From Notamacropus eugenii (lineage: Eukaryota > Chordata > Mammalia > Diprotodontia > Macropodidae): 64,000 nt of DNA. A program made the translations under genes and the position numbers. The notes under the pieces are model-generated. The model did no database searches. It was not told the origin of the DNA and saw only the letters and a program-made list of their open reading frames with translations. The DNA lies in assembly GCF_028372415.1 (NCBI RefSeq), contig NC_092875.1:229499136-229563135 (forward strand). Reading direction: 5' to 3'. How positions within the stretch are numbered: position 1 is the first letter of the stretch; the number at the start of each line of letters is the position of its first letter. Positions 1 through 11,170 of the stretch are shown here, in pieces.

Positions 1-695
1 CCCTAATCAAGCTTCCCACAATGGGCAGGAAAGATCCTCCCCAATCACATTATTCAATCAAAGGCACTTTTGGTAAAACAAAAACAGCAGAAGATTCTAA
101 TTTGATTGCCATTACAATATGGTACAATATTATTTCATTACATTCATGTAACAGCAGTTATTTAACCATTTCCCAATCAATAAGCAGGGGAATGTGACAT
201 TTTACAATGTTATAAAACTATTCACTTTTTGTTGTTCTCCACCCCTTCCCAAATAGGAAGTGAAGATTTTTTTTCTAAAAGAACAAACATAGATATAAGA
301 TTTTTTTTTTACAGTAAACTGTTCTAAATCAACCATCAATGGATAGATAGAATGAGATCTTATATTACTTCTCAGTGTGTAAGTGGAAATGTGAGCTGTT
401 GCTGAAGGAAATTTTCTACAAAAGTTCCCCTTTTTCTTTCTCATGTTTCCATCAAGCATACCTTCTGGAATCTTTTTTTGTTTGTTTGTTTCTTTATTTT
501 CTTTTATTTGAGCGGGGGTAGTTTGATTTGGGCTTGTGATTTTATTGTTGTAAGCTCCTGATGGGTAACCTCCCTTTACCAATGCACATAGTTTCCTTGT
601 GATTTTACCATATTTAATAAACCATGATGGCCAGGGAAATGATGATTGTCTATGTAGTATTAACATAGGGATAATATAGGATCTGTGATTTCAAT
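1..695. other. Unassigned AT-rich intergenic stretch
   Basis: I recognise no gene or repeat here. A 154-codon minus-strand frame spans 202-666, but it has low complexity, a long T-rich tract and no recognisable domain, so I read it as chance. Confidence 0.4.
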
Positions 696-699
696 CGTA

Positions 700-905
700 C
701 ATGGAATTTTTAGATGAGGAAACTCACTCCTACCTATCCAGGTTGACATTTTCTCTGTAATTTATTGTCTTGCAGATCAGTCTTGGATACTAAAAGTTCA
801 AGTGACTTGCTCAGGGTCATATAGTTAGTATGTATAGGAGCTCAGACTTGCACTCGAGTCTTCCTGACTTTATGGCTGGCTCTTTGTCCACTGAGTCAAG
901 CTACC
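700..905 (-). repeat. tRNA/MIR-type SINE, minus strand
   Basis: It starts with the MIR-like 'gatgaggaaact' box and runs through 'gacttgctcagggtcatat' to 'cttcctgact' and 'ccactgagtcaagctacc'. That is the reverse complement of the marsupial SINE order: tRNA-like head, then core. Confidence 0.6.
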
Positions 906-1104
906 ACTTTACCCTCTGTTACAGCAGCTGAAGAGCTAAAATGTGAAAAGGAAAAAATATGGGGGTTGGCAACAAGTGACCTGGATCCAAAGATATGCTT
1001 TTAATACTTTAGAAATTATGTGGCAAGTTGGAGTCTTATCATTCAGGAATATAGAGCCTCAATGTCTTTCCTAAAGCATTTTTTTCAAGGACCAGGACAA
1101 GGAG

Positions 1105-1205
1105 TACCAATACAGTAAGAGCTACCAGACATCAACAGGCAGAGAGTAGGACTAAATGACCTCTGAGGTCACTTCCAGCTCTGATTTATGATCCAGTGAT
1201 CCCAC
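1105..1205 (+). repeat. CR1-like 3' tail fragment
   Basis: The string 'ggactaaatgacctctgagg' followed by 'cttccagctctga' and repeated 'tgatcc' units is the typical 3' end shared by CR1/L3 LINEs and by SINEs that use their machinery. The 906-1100 interval before it has nothing recognisable. Confidence 0.45.
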
Positions 1206-1569
1206 GGTAGATATCATAAAACCATAAGTGTGCTAGGTCAGGATAACCAGGGATTAAGTGAGGCATGCATAACTAGACTGTTCTCAGGATGACAGGAAAA
1301 TCTACAACAAAAAAGTTTGAACTGGTTATGTGCAGAAATATGCCAGTATAACTCAGAGTTCAAACTTGGCATACTGGCATAAGTCTCTTCTCCCTGGTGA
1401 TGAAAATGACTGCTTGAAAATGTGTAGCTATATTAAAGGTAGGGCTTTTGAGTACTTGGAAAAAGAAATATTTCTTTTTGCTGGTCTCTAGATACAAAAC
1501 TGTAAATACTAAATAGTAACTGTTTCTCTTTTGGCTAGGAACCCTGAGGGTCTCCCCTTCCCAGTTTGA

Positions 1570-1905
1570 TGGTTTTTTATTAAAGGAGCCATCCCTTGAG
1601 TAACTACTTAAAGAGGTCTATTCACTAAATGGGTGTTATCTCACTCAAAGTGAGGACCTGAAAAGACCTTAGCCTAAAAGGGCCAGAGTCTCCCATTGCA
1701 TCCTGGGCCGTCTCCAGTCATTCTGATGAATATCTGGTCACTGGACCCAGATGGCTCTGGAGAAGAAAGTGAGGCTGGTGACCTTGCACAGCCCTCCCTC
1801 ACTCAAATCAAAGTCAACTGCAAGTCATGGCATCATCTCCCTGATGTCATGGTGCTCTTCAAGAATGGAGGACAAACACAACAGATACAAAACGCTTGAT
1901 TACAT
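1570..1905 (+). repeat. LINE-3'-end-like repeat, copy A
   Basis: This ~335-bp unit occurs again in inverted orientation at 56895-57210. Both copies run from 'ggagccatccc/ggggccatccc' to a tail of the form 'gaggacaaacacaac'. Short conceptual translations of the two copies are clearly homologous (both contain SPVILMN and WSLDPDGSG). The tail resembles the 3' end of the LINE at 2914. I cannot name the family. Confidence 0.55.
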
Positions 1906-1914
1906 GATCTCATC

Positions 1915-2025
1915 AGTGAGAGGGAGGAGAGGAAGGAAGAGAAGGGGGAGAGAGAGAGACAGAGACACAGAGAGATAGAGAGACAGAGACAGACAGAGAG
2001 ACAGAGAGAGGTAAAGACAGAGACA
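1915..2025 (+). repeat. Purine-rich (GAGA/CAGAGA)n tract
   Basis: A nearly uninterrupted A/G run made of imperfect agag and agagac units. It directly follows the LINE-like repeat, so it may have grown from that element's tail. Confidence 0.8.
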
Positions 2026-2029
2026 CTTT

Positions 2030-2800
2030 AGGAAGAAGCAAACATGAAGAGAAGCTAATGCCTTGAAAAGTCCCTGATTTCCACCTTGCCATACCAGTGG
2101 CTTTGGGAAATTTCTCCCAGGGTGAGATCAGGAATTTTCTTTCACAGTTGAGCTAAGTCTATCCCAGTGGGAGTGCTCATTCTCTTCATGTATGGTCTAG
2201 TATGTTCCAATCTGGAAATCTTCTCTGATTTCTATCCGCTTGGATAAATCAGCTTATTCTCTGTTTGCTAGTTATTATGGCCTTTGTGTAACTAGCATTT
2301 GGTGAAATATAAATGGATATTTCTTGGGGTACTTCTTTCCTGTTAAGGGCTAGCAGCTGGGAAAGAGACTTGAGTCTAAACATAATATCCCCTAGACTAG
2401 CAATCTTTAGGGGGCAGAACTACCATATTGAAGAAGAAATATACTTGTTCTGCTTGACCTCAGAGGTCAGAATTAAGAGTAATAAGTAGAAGCTGCAAAA
2501 AGACAACTTTAGTCTTACTGTAAGGAAAAATGAGTGATATTGAGGTAGATAAAGCATTTAAATCCTTTCTACGTACAAGGTAATGGGCTAAGAATCTGAA
2601 ACAACTGAACAACAACAAACATCTCAATAATAAAGCAAATATTTTAATTAAATTAGAAAACAGATATAGTAATATCAAAAACATAGCAGACATAATTACC
2701 TCCCCAGATCACAACTGTTCTCCCTTTGCACCACTTTGGCTACAAGTGGTTGGGTTGTCTCAAGCTGAGTTACTATCTCAGAATAACTCTCCTTCTAGGC
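2030..2800. other. Unassigned intergenic stretch
   Basis: Mostly unrecognised sequence. A short 'tgaaacaactgaacaacaac' segment near 2599-2618 matches the tail of the marsupial tRNA/RTE-type SINEs and may be a SINE stub. Confidence 0.35.
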
Positions 2801-2804
2801 AGAG

Positions 2805-2912
2805 ATTCGAAATCTTTGTTGTGTCATGGACCTCTCTGGCAGTCTGGTGAAACCAATGGACTCCTCAGAATGATATTTTTAAATGCATAAAATAAAATGC
2901 TTAAAATTGGTA
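2805..2912 (+). repeat. hAT-like nonautonomous element fragment
   Basis: The 'tgtgtcatggacc...ggcagtctggtgaa' series followed by 'tttttaaatgcataaaataaa' recurs in diverged form at 44440-44580 and inverted at 49505-49620. The outer end resembles Charlie-type terminal repeats. Confidence 0.45.
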
Positions 2913-2913
2913 T

Positions 2914-4299
2914 GGTTGTTGTCCTTCATCCTTGAAAATGATCAAAATGACATCATTGTTAGAGTCAAGTTACAATGTCTCTGACTGTGGCTGATCAGAC
3001 CAATGCAAGCTCGGAATGCTCTACCACAGGTCAGGCACAAATAGTCCATGTGAACATTTAGGATGGATTCTCTAAATTTGTTCATGCTGCTTCTGAGATA
3101 CTTCAATTCTGTTTTGCTCTTGGAGCACAGCACCTTCTCTGATGAGGCTACACCATGCTGGGCAATACTGTGCCATTGTCTCCCATGTCATACAATCAAT
3201 TCTTAAAAGTTCTTAAGAAAAACCTTGAGAGTGTCCTTGTATTGATTTTTCTGACCACCACATGAATGTTTGCTTATGTGAGTTTTCCACAAAATAATCT
3301 TTTAGGCAAGCATATATTTGGCATTCAAACAAGGTGGCCAGCTCATTAGAGTTAAGCTCTCTGCAGTAGAGTTTGAATGCTTGGCAGTTTAGTTCAAGAA
3401 AGGAACTCAGTATTTTAATCTACCAGGTGATCTTCAGAATCTTCCTAAGAGTTCAAATGGAAATGATTCAGTTTCCTGGCATGGTGCTGGTAGATTATTC
3501 ATGTTTTACAGGCATGCAACAATGAAGTCAGCACAATGGCTCTGTAGACTTTCAGTCTGGTAGTCAGTCTAACACCTCTTCTCTCTCACACTTTTCTCCC
3601 AAACACTAAGTTAGCTCTGACAATGTGTATGTCAACCTCATTATCAATGTGTACATCCCTGGAAAGTATACCACCAAAGTAAATGAACTTATACACAGTT
3701 TTCAAAACTTCTCTATTTGCTGTAACAGATGGTTCCACGTAGGGATGATGTGATGGTGACTGATGGAGCACCTGTGTTTTCTTGGTGTTAACTGTTAGGC
3801 CAAGATTAGCCCAAGCAGCAGAGAAACAATCCATGCTTGGTTGCATCTCAGCTTCAGAGGCTGCATTAAGTGCACAATCATCTGCAAAAAAAAAAACAAC
3901 AAAAAAAAACCATGCACCAACACTCCCTTCACTTTAGTCTTGGCGCGTAGCCATTTCAAGTTGAAGAATTTATGATCAGTGTAACAGCTGACCTTAATGC
4001 AGTGTTTGATATCATTGAAGGCATTTGACAAAATGGCTGAAAGTATCATTCTAAAAAGCATGGGAGAAAACACACAGCTTTGTTTCACTCCATTGGTGAC
4101 TGAGAAAGTGCAAGAGTAGTGTCCATCCTCCAGAATACACACAAGCATGCCATGGTAAAATTGACCAAATTTTGACATAATTTTTCCATAAGCCCTTGTA
4201 ACTAACAGTATCAAAGGCCTTCGTCAGATCTATAAATGTTGTGTATAGACCTCTGTTCTGCTCCTGTCTTTTCTTCTGGAGTTGTCTCACAGCAAATAT
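2914..4299 (-). mobile_element. APE-type LINE, 3' half of ORF2 (decayed)
   Basis: Minus-strand frames carry a degenerate non-LTR reverse transcriptase. Motif A appears as DLTKAFDTVS near 4200-4225, motif B as VTNGVKQ near 4080-4100, and an ADD remnant of the YADD box lies near 3870-3885 next to a T-rich expansion. A conserved TVNTKKTQVLHQ block follows at about 3740-3800. Near the 3' end (about 3000-3045) is a C2H2 finger, C-x2-C-x12-H-x3-H, typical of the C-terminus of this LINE type. Frameshifts and stops make it nonfunctional. Its 5' continuation lies beyond the inserted L1, at 5308-5640. I recognise the protein type but not the clade. Confidence 0.7.
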
Positions 4300-5307
4300 C
4301 TTCTTCAGCATTTCTTTGGGTCTCCCTTAGCAGGCTGTTGACTTGCTTTTCATGATTTTCTTGCATCTCTTTCATTTCTCTTCCCAATTTTTCCTTCACC
4401 TCTCTTGCTTGATTTTCTAAATCCTTTTTGAGCTCTTCTATGGTTTGAGACCACTGAATATTTATTTTGGATGTTTGGGATACAGAAGCCTTGACTTTTA
4501 TGTCTTTCCCTTGTGGTAAGCATTGTTCTTCCTCATCCAAAAGGATGGGAGAAGATACCTGTTCACCAAGAAAGTAATGTTCTATAGTCTTATTTTTTCC
4601 TCCCTTTTTTGGGCATTTTCCCAACTAGTTACTTGACTTTTGGGTTCTTTGTCAAGAGTAGGGTATACCCTGTAAGATCTCAGTTCCTCTAACATGGCAC
4701 AATCAAGCCTGCACACTGATCTGGTAGCAACCAGAAATTTTTGTGCCCAGAATCTGTGAGTAGTAGAATTTCCTCTCCACAACAGTCTCACCTGCAGTTC
4801 CACCACACCAGCACTCAGGGCTGAGGTTCAGATCAGCTGCTCAATTCCCCCAGGGGCTTTATGATGAGACCTCCAACAATGGAGGCCTGCTGCCTGCCAT
4901 GGGAGCCACTGCCCACTGAAGCCTCTGCCACAGCTACAGGGGGGACCCTGCTCCCTTCTCAGCCATCTGAAAAAGCCCTCTCACTGACCTTTGGTGTCTG
5001 TGGATTGAGGGATCTGCAAACCACTGCTGCTGCTAGTGATTCTGTCCCCCAACCTGCTCTGGCCCTGCTCCTCCCTGCACCACATGGTCAAGGCTGGGCT
5101 GGACTCCACTCTGCCTCTAGTGCGACAGACCTTTCCCGTCAGCCTTCCCAGTCACCCTGGGCTGGAAGTCTCCTCCACTCTGTTGTTCTGTGGCTTCTGC
5201 TGCTCTAGAATTTGTTGAGAGTCATTCTTTACAAGTATTTTATGGGCTGTAGGGGAAAAGCTAGAGTATATGCCTCTTTACACTCCATAATCTTGCCTCC
5301 ATCCCTC
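4300..5307 (-). mobile_element. Older L1, 5' end present, 3'-truncated in ORF1
   Basis: Read on the minus strand, this is an L1 5' UTR (from 5307) followed by about 100 codons of ORF1 (about 4616 down to 4300) with the NKTIEHYFLGEQ and DEEEQCLP blocks. It stops abruptly inside ORF1 with no ORF2, 3' UTR or poly(A). A one-base shift near the ORF1 start puts the ATG at 4616-4614 out of frame with the rest. The flanks are a 14-bp duplication, 'ctcacagcaaatat' (4286-4299) and 'cttgcagcaaatat' (5308-5321). The two differences are CA versus TG, as expected if an ancestral CG decayed on opposite strands. The element splits the APE-type LINE around it. Confidence 0.82.
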
Positions 5308-5640
5308 CTTGCAGCAAATATATCAGCTGTTTCTCAGCCCTTTCTGAAGTCACACTAACTCAGAGGTAGATGTCCATCTTCCAGGTGAAGGATTAACCTA
5401 TTAAAGAGGACTCTGGAAAGAATTTTCCCAGCAATGACTAAGAGAGAGACTTGTTTATGATTGTTCCAACACAATCAATTTCCTTTATTTTTACAGAGAT
5501 GGACAATGGAATTGTCCTTGAACTCCTGGAGGATAACCTCCTCTTGTCATATAACCTGGAAAATTTCAGTCAGTTTTAATATGAGCAATGGAACCCCCAC
5601 CTTATAAATCTCAGCTGGAATAGAATCAACACCAGGTGCT
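5308..5640 (-). mobile_element. APE-type LINE, 5' continuation of the split copy
   Basis: The minus strand here continues the LINE interrupted at 4299, with reverse-transcriptase-like sequence. Around 5600-5635 it encodes the GVDSIPAE-type block that precedes RT motif A. Beyond about 5640 the similarity fades. Confidence 0.55.
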
Positions 5641-6890
5641 TTGCCACAGAAAGAAATTAAGTTATATTGCATTAGTCATTCAAATACATTTTTTAAGAAC
5701 CAAGTTTACAAGTGGATATGAAAAATGGCAGTGATGGGGGCCCAGTCTGCCTGTTGGTATTTCTGGGTAATATATATGTCACTCATCAATAGAAGTAGTT
5801 TTTAAGAAACTTAACTCATCAAAATATTTCAGATAAGTGGAAGACAGACAGTGAAACATTTACATATGAAATAGGAAACTCCTGATTCTTAAGGGCAAAC
5901 TTTGCATGAAGAAACAAAGCATTACCATGAATCATATTGCCGGGCAGATTACCAAAGAAGATTTCCTTTATTATGTACTATGTATGTATGGAAGGAAGCA
6001 ATCTGAGAGATTTGAATAGAAAAGTTAAGTTAAAAAACTGCAAAGCTAAGACTGAACTTCTTGGAAGTTATGATTCAAAGAAACAACTTACTACTGAAGA
6101 TTCATGTTATGGAAATAACCCTAACTTTGAGACTGTGGATGAGTAATATATTAGATACCACAAAGCATTTTTGGAAAAATCTCATTAAGGTGCCCACTCT
6201 TTATTGTTAATGGTCAACAATCGATATTGACTTCAAAACGATGCATGCAAGAACATCATTATTTCTTCAATTTATTTAATGTTCCTATTAAATTTTAATG
6301 AAGTTAAACTTAATTAAATTTTCTTTTAAAAGATAATGAAAATTAGTCATTATTTTTGAAGAAAAATATTTGGTTAAGTCAATTATAATTATCAAACTAG
6401 CTAGATCTCCTAATTTGTGCCTCAAATTTTAAAAATGAATTAAATAGAACAAACTAAAATTTGCACATGAAACCTAAGAAAACTTAATAGCATATTCATT
6501 TCTTAACAATGTCTGATAGATTTTGATTAAAAACTATTTCAATTAATTGGGATCTTAAATGAAAGGTAATGAAAGCATTCACTTTCATGTCCCACGTGGG
6601 GGCATTGTGAAAATTTAAATAAAAATATATGTTAGTGCTTCAGCTATAGTTTAGGCTTTATAGCTTAACAAGGAGCAAATATCCTTTCTATTCATTCTTA
6701 CCATCCTTTAATATTGTGGCTAGCTGTTAAAAAAATACAATTCCAGCCATGGAAATCTGTAATGTGAAATACACACAAATACACACTTTAAAGTAAGAGA
6801 ATAAAGGATGATCGTGATTTCTCTGATTAACAAGAGACATAATTTATGTAATTAATCTTTAAGATCTCTTAATCTCTTGATCTTTAAACA
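5641..6890. other. AT-rich stretch, no gene recognised
   Basis: Strongly AT-rich with many TTAATT-type homeodomain-like words and one CACGTG palindrome near 6594. No repeat family is recognised between about 6180 and 6890, so it could be ordinary or conserved noncoding DNA. Confidence 0.4.
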
Positions 6891-6892
6891 AA

Positions 6893-6943
6893 GTGTCCCA
6901 AAAGGTTTAGTGCCATCAAGTCATTAAAGCTTTTGGAACACTC
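6893..6943. repeat. Short mariner-like palindrome (MITE remnant)
   Basis: The left arm 'gtgtcccaaaaggtttagtg' and the reverse complement of the right end ('gtgttccaaaagctttaatg') match at most positions. The arms resemble mariner terminal repeats and give a ~50-bp hairpin. Confidence 0.5.
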
Positions 6944-6944
6944 C

Positions 6945-8420
6945 GTACTTAAGAATTTTGTTGAAAATAAAAGTTAGTTTATTGTCCTTGGAATTATTAT
7001 CTCCCTAAAATTTTAAGTTTGTAACCAATCAACATTTGGACAACATTTGGCCACATTTTATCTAGCATTTGCACTATGTTATGTCATAATCACTTTGAGA
7101 TTAGAAATTATCTTACTTTCAACATTACCTGAATCTTAATATATACACAGGCATGGATAGTGAAATAAACTGAACATTTGGCACCAAAAGGAGCAATAAT
7201 TGCAATAAAATATATTAGGGCTAAAATATAATACCAAAAGAAATTTGGAGTATGCTAGTAGTTTTTTGTTCATTGGTGTTTAACAAATTTGTAGGATGTT
7301 AGTCATAAGAATGAATCCCAAAATCTGAAATAGTTTTAGAAAGAAATTTATTAGGTCATTTACTAGGGGAAGAGCTGGAAACAAGGAGTGGCTCCCTCTA
7401 CAGTCTCCTGAAAGCTGATGATAATTAACTAGGAAGTTATATTTTTAAATGGAGTTCTGACAAGGTCATATGGATGTTTGCCTGATCGGCCTCATCCACC
7501 ATTCCTCAGAGATGGTTACTTTAAGATGTGCATCAACAAGTAAGTCAATTTAATTGGGGAACCTAAAATATAAGCTTTGGGTAAGCCTAAAACACCCAAA
7601 CAGATCTAAAACAAACATTGGGTAAGATCTAAGCATTCCTTAGAGCCATCCATCTCCCTTGGAGTGTCTGTGAGGTCAGACTGACCTCTCTAGCAAGCTT
7701 TTAGGTTAGACGATTTTCTAGCCACATAAAGCTAGGTTCAGACAGCATTAATAAATGATAAATAATAAAATAGTTTTCCGCAGTACAATATCACATTGAA
7801 GGAGCTGTATTTTTTAATTTATTTGGAAGCTCCACAAAATTTAATTGTCTTAAAAACAGAGAAATATGTAAAAACAAACAAGTTCAGGAACCTCAGGCTA
7901 AAAATCTCTCATTTAGAGGGATATAGACTAGGTTGCCTAGGACTTGCCACAAACACTGCCCACAGACATGATTTCTCAACTCAAGTCCTTAGTGTTCTTG
8001 AAGTCACTACATTCTATGTGAATGAGTGAGATTTTAGGGAATTAGGAGTTATCAATATCCTCACATTTGTGGTAGGTTGAAATAGGAGTGTCTCTCATTT
8101 GGCTTCTCTGATATGTTATGGGAAAAAAAGAGGCTGGTGCTGCTACATGACTCTCAGATGAGGGTTAGGAAGAATAACTTTTACTGTTGAATGGCTGCAA
8201 ATGTTTTTTGGTCCTATTTCAAACATTCCTATTCTCCCTCTTCCTCTCTCCTTTATCCTCTTTTTCATTTTTCAGCCTGACCAATCCAGTTTCCATGTTT
8301 TGGATGTTAAGTATAGCTGGAGGAAGGGGCAAACTAAACTGTACAAAAGCATGAAGTTACTGACAAGGTTTTGGAATGCCCCCTCTTTCTATTAGAGTAA
8401 GAAATACATGAAAATTCCAC
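6945..8420. other. Unassigned intergenic stretch
   Basis: No gene or confident repeat. Small frames at 7796-8029 and 8201-8395 show no domain. Confidence 0.4.
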
Positions 8421-8424
8421 TTAA

Positions 8425-8990
8425 TTTAGTTCAACATACGTTTATTAAGTGCCTATCTTATGCAAGGCATTATACTAAGCAGTGAGAATAAAAAGACAAA
8501 AATAAAACTGTTCCTGCTCTTGAGAAGTTTGTGTTCAGATACATCAGATATACTGTATACACAGATAAATAAATACAAAGTTTATAAAAAGTAATAGAAA
8601 CTAATTCCAAGTGGGAAAAATCACTAACAACTAGAGGAAATTAGGAAAGGTTTTGTGTAGGAAGTGGTACCTGAGGTATGCTTTGAAGAAAATTAAGGAA
8701 TCTACAAGGTGGAGGTAAGAGAGTATATTCCAGATGCAGGGGACCATCTTTTACAAGGACATGAAGGAAAAAATGAAATATATGTACAGAGAATAGTTAG
8801 TAGGCCAGTTTTACTACAACAAAGAATTTATTTATGAAGGGAAGTAATATGAATAAGACTAAAAATCTAGGTAGGAGCCATATGACCAAGGGTTTAAATA
8901 CCAGGCTGAGGAGTTTTTATTTTATCCTAGAGGCAACAGAGAATCTCTGACATGAAAGAAATGAATGTGTTTATTGAACAATTCACTTTT
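8425..8990 (-). repeat. L2-like LINE 3' end, minus strand
   Basis: Starts with 'tttattaagtgcctatctta' and 'aggcattatactaagcagtg', the reverse complement of the L2 3' terminus. It continues with 'gaagtggtacctgag' and 'ggcaacagagaat' blocks in L2 order. Confidence 0.7.
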
Positions 8991-9239
8991 GTTGATATAT
9001 ACATAGGACAGTAAGAAAAATGGTCACGCTCTAGGGAATAAAGACAATAAATGAATGCAGAAAACTAACATTTGAGTATTTTTTAATTTTAAATTAATTT
9101 TGTTTTTTCAGTTAACAAAAATCTGTTTTCTCTCTCAAAGGTCCCTCTTCTCTCTTATTCAAAAAAGAGTGCCCAGTTACATTTCATGAATTCAAGTAAC
9201 CTGCCTCAAATGAACTAAATTTTCAGGAACTGAAAAAAA

Positions 9240-9570
9240 CTGGTAGATTGCTAAATCACCATCAGTAATGTCTGAAAGTTCATGGAGAAAGGAAGAAGTA
9301 TAGCAGGACTAGAAAAGAAGAAATATCACAATTTAAAAAAAAAGTAGAGTAGAATCTATAAACAATAATCCTGTGAGTTTCAATATGATTCCTAAGAAAA
9401 TTCTAGAATGTATCATTAAAGAGAGAGTTAGTGATCATCTAGCAAGGAACAAAGTGATCTCAGAAAAGCTGGTATGAGTTTAGCAAGGACAAGTTATGCC
9501 AGATTAATACTATTAGATTTTTGCAAAGCATTTTATAGAGTATTTTATTTTGCAAATATTGTGTGTAGTG
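9240..9570 (+). mobile_element. CR1/L3-type LINE reverse transcriptase fragment
   Basis: The plus strand encodes a broken version of the CR1 RT N-terminal region. A P-V-S-x5-P-K-K-I-L-E-C-I-I-K-E block (about 9370-9425) is followed by DHLARNKVIS (about 9436-9465) and SYARL, where the family has SCQTNL. Frameshifts are present. The T-rich segment at 9070-9180 before it may be an unrelated L1 3'-end scrap. Confidence 0.6.
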
Positions 9571-9574
9571 TAGG

Positions 9575-10005
9575 CACAGAAAGTCACTCCCTCTCTCTAA
9601 GCATTCCCTTTTTGAATTAGTTCACTCATTTCAACCTGCATTCTTATTAACAGTTCAGGAGGGTCTCAGGGGGGTGGGGTGATGGCACACTTGTGTAACG
9701 TTAATATCAGGGACCTATATGTCTGCTACTCACCAGTCTAGCTCCTTAGCCCCTGTTAGTATGTTTCCCATTTAACAAATTAACCAAAGTGACATCATTG
9801 GTTCTTAATCAGAAACATTTACCAAATAGAAAGCAAAGCAAGAATAATTACAATGTAACAATCTGCCCATAAATCCTGGATCACATTCTCCCACCAGTGC
9901 ATATATAGTGTGTCCCTAGGGAAGAATGAACATAAACTTACAGAAACCAGAGCAGAGAGTAGGGAAAACCGATTATTCTTCCGATCAGTTCCCAGTCATC
10001 ATGAT
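9575..10005. other. Unassigned intergenic stretch
   Basis: Nothing recognised apart from a short G-run near 9670-9680. Confidence 0.35.
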
Positions 10006-10009
10006 GATG

Positions 10010-10265
10010 ATACTAGCATTTATATAATGTGTTCAGGTTTGCAAAGCACTTTACATGTTATTTCATTTGATCCTCACAACAACCCTGTGAGACAGGTGCT
10101 ATCATTTTTCTCATTTTTGCAGAAGAAAAAACCGACATTAAGAAAGGATAGATGACTCACCCGGAGTTACATAGCTAAGCAAGTTTCTGAGTTAGGATTA
10201 TCAACTCAGTTCTTCCTGACTCCAAGTCTGGAACTCCATCTACTATGACACTTAGCTGCATAGCC
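10010..10265 (-). repeat. MIR-type SINE, minus strand
   Basis: Reverse-complement MIR order is clear: 'gcaaagcactttacatgtta', 'tcctcacaacaaccctgtga', a 'gactcacccggagttacata' block, then 'ttcttcctgactccaa'. Confidence 0.75.
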
Positions 10266-10474
10266 TTTCTTTTAATCAACTCGACTTTTATCAGCAGATG
10301 CAAAATGTGTCTTCCTCCAGTTAACTAAACAGGTTGGTTCTGCAGACTCTAAGCTCTTTTCTCTTCTCTCTGGGCTATTTTTCTGTGAGCCATCATCTTA
10401 CCTGGGCTTGCCTGGGTTCAGCTCCTTTCAAGCAGCAGAAAAAAGTCTCAGTTCCTAGTGTTCCACTCTACAGT

Positions 10475-10558
10475 CTATGTTATGTCATGTTATGTTATAT
10501 TATGTTATGTTATGTTGTTATGCTATGTTATGTTATGTTATGTTGTTATGTTATGTTA
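10475..10558 (+). repeat. (TATGT)n pentanucleotide microsatellite
   Basis: About 16 imperfect copies of tatgt. Two internal tgttatg slips divide the array into similar blocks, suggesting higher-order duplication. Confidence 0.9.
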
Positions 10559-10559
10559 G

Positions 10560-10945
10560 TATCTGTGTTTTCTGCATTGTATGGCCTCTGATTCCTACAT
10601 CAAAGTGGGGTCTTCTTGTGTGACATAACTCCTTCCTATCTTAGGTTGAGACACCAAAACTCACATCTCTTCACACATGCCACAAACAGGCAAAATACAA
10701 TTGTCACATATTTACTAAAGAAGTTCTAGTTATGGGTTTCTCAACTATCAACCTCAAAGTCTTCATAATAGATATAAGAAAATAAACTGCTAAGAAAGGA
10801 GACATTTTGACCATCTTTGCCTTCAGTAAATACTTTTTCTCTGAGAAAATGGTTTTTTTAATTAATTCTGAGTTTAAACACCCCTCAAAAAAAACATTTT
10901 CATACATACACAGAAAGCAGAACACAAAAACAAAAGCCTAGTTCC
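10560..10945. other. Unassigned intergenic stretch
   Basis: No gene or repeat recognised. The 73-codon minus-strand frame at 10704-10925 has no known domain. Confidence 0.35.
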
Positions 10946-10949
10946 TACC

Positions 10950-11170
10950 ACTTGCTTTTAAAAATTTAATAAATTCTATATGTTCCTTTTTCTTTTCCTT
11001 TTAATGAACAAAGATTTACTTTCTTTGCCTCCCCTATCTCCTTACACCCTGAAAAAGGAAAACAAAACCCCTATAACAAATATGTGTAGCCAAGCAAAAT
11101 GAGTATTTTCAGTAATCATATCCAAAAATATTTCTCTGTACCTTGTTTCTATCACCTCTCTGTCAAGAGT
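10950..11170 (-). repeat. Probable LINE 3'-end fragment
   Basis: The 'ggaaaacaaaacccctataa' and 'caaatatgtgtagccaagca' words followed by 'tctatcacctctctgtcaag' look like a recurrent marsupial interspersed repeat. I cannot settle the class from sequence alone. Confidence 0.35.

Noticed and set aside
202..666. 154-codon minus-strand frame
   Set aside because: Lysine/serine-rich low-complexity translation, no domain, no splice or promoter context; judged chance.
4211..4624. 137-codon frame joining L1 ORF1 to another protein
   Set aside because: The fusion is created by the L1 insertion junction at 4299/4300 and simply reads into the disrupted LINE.
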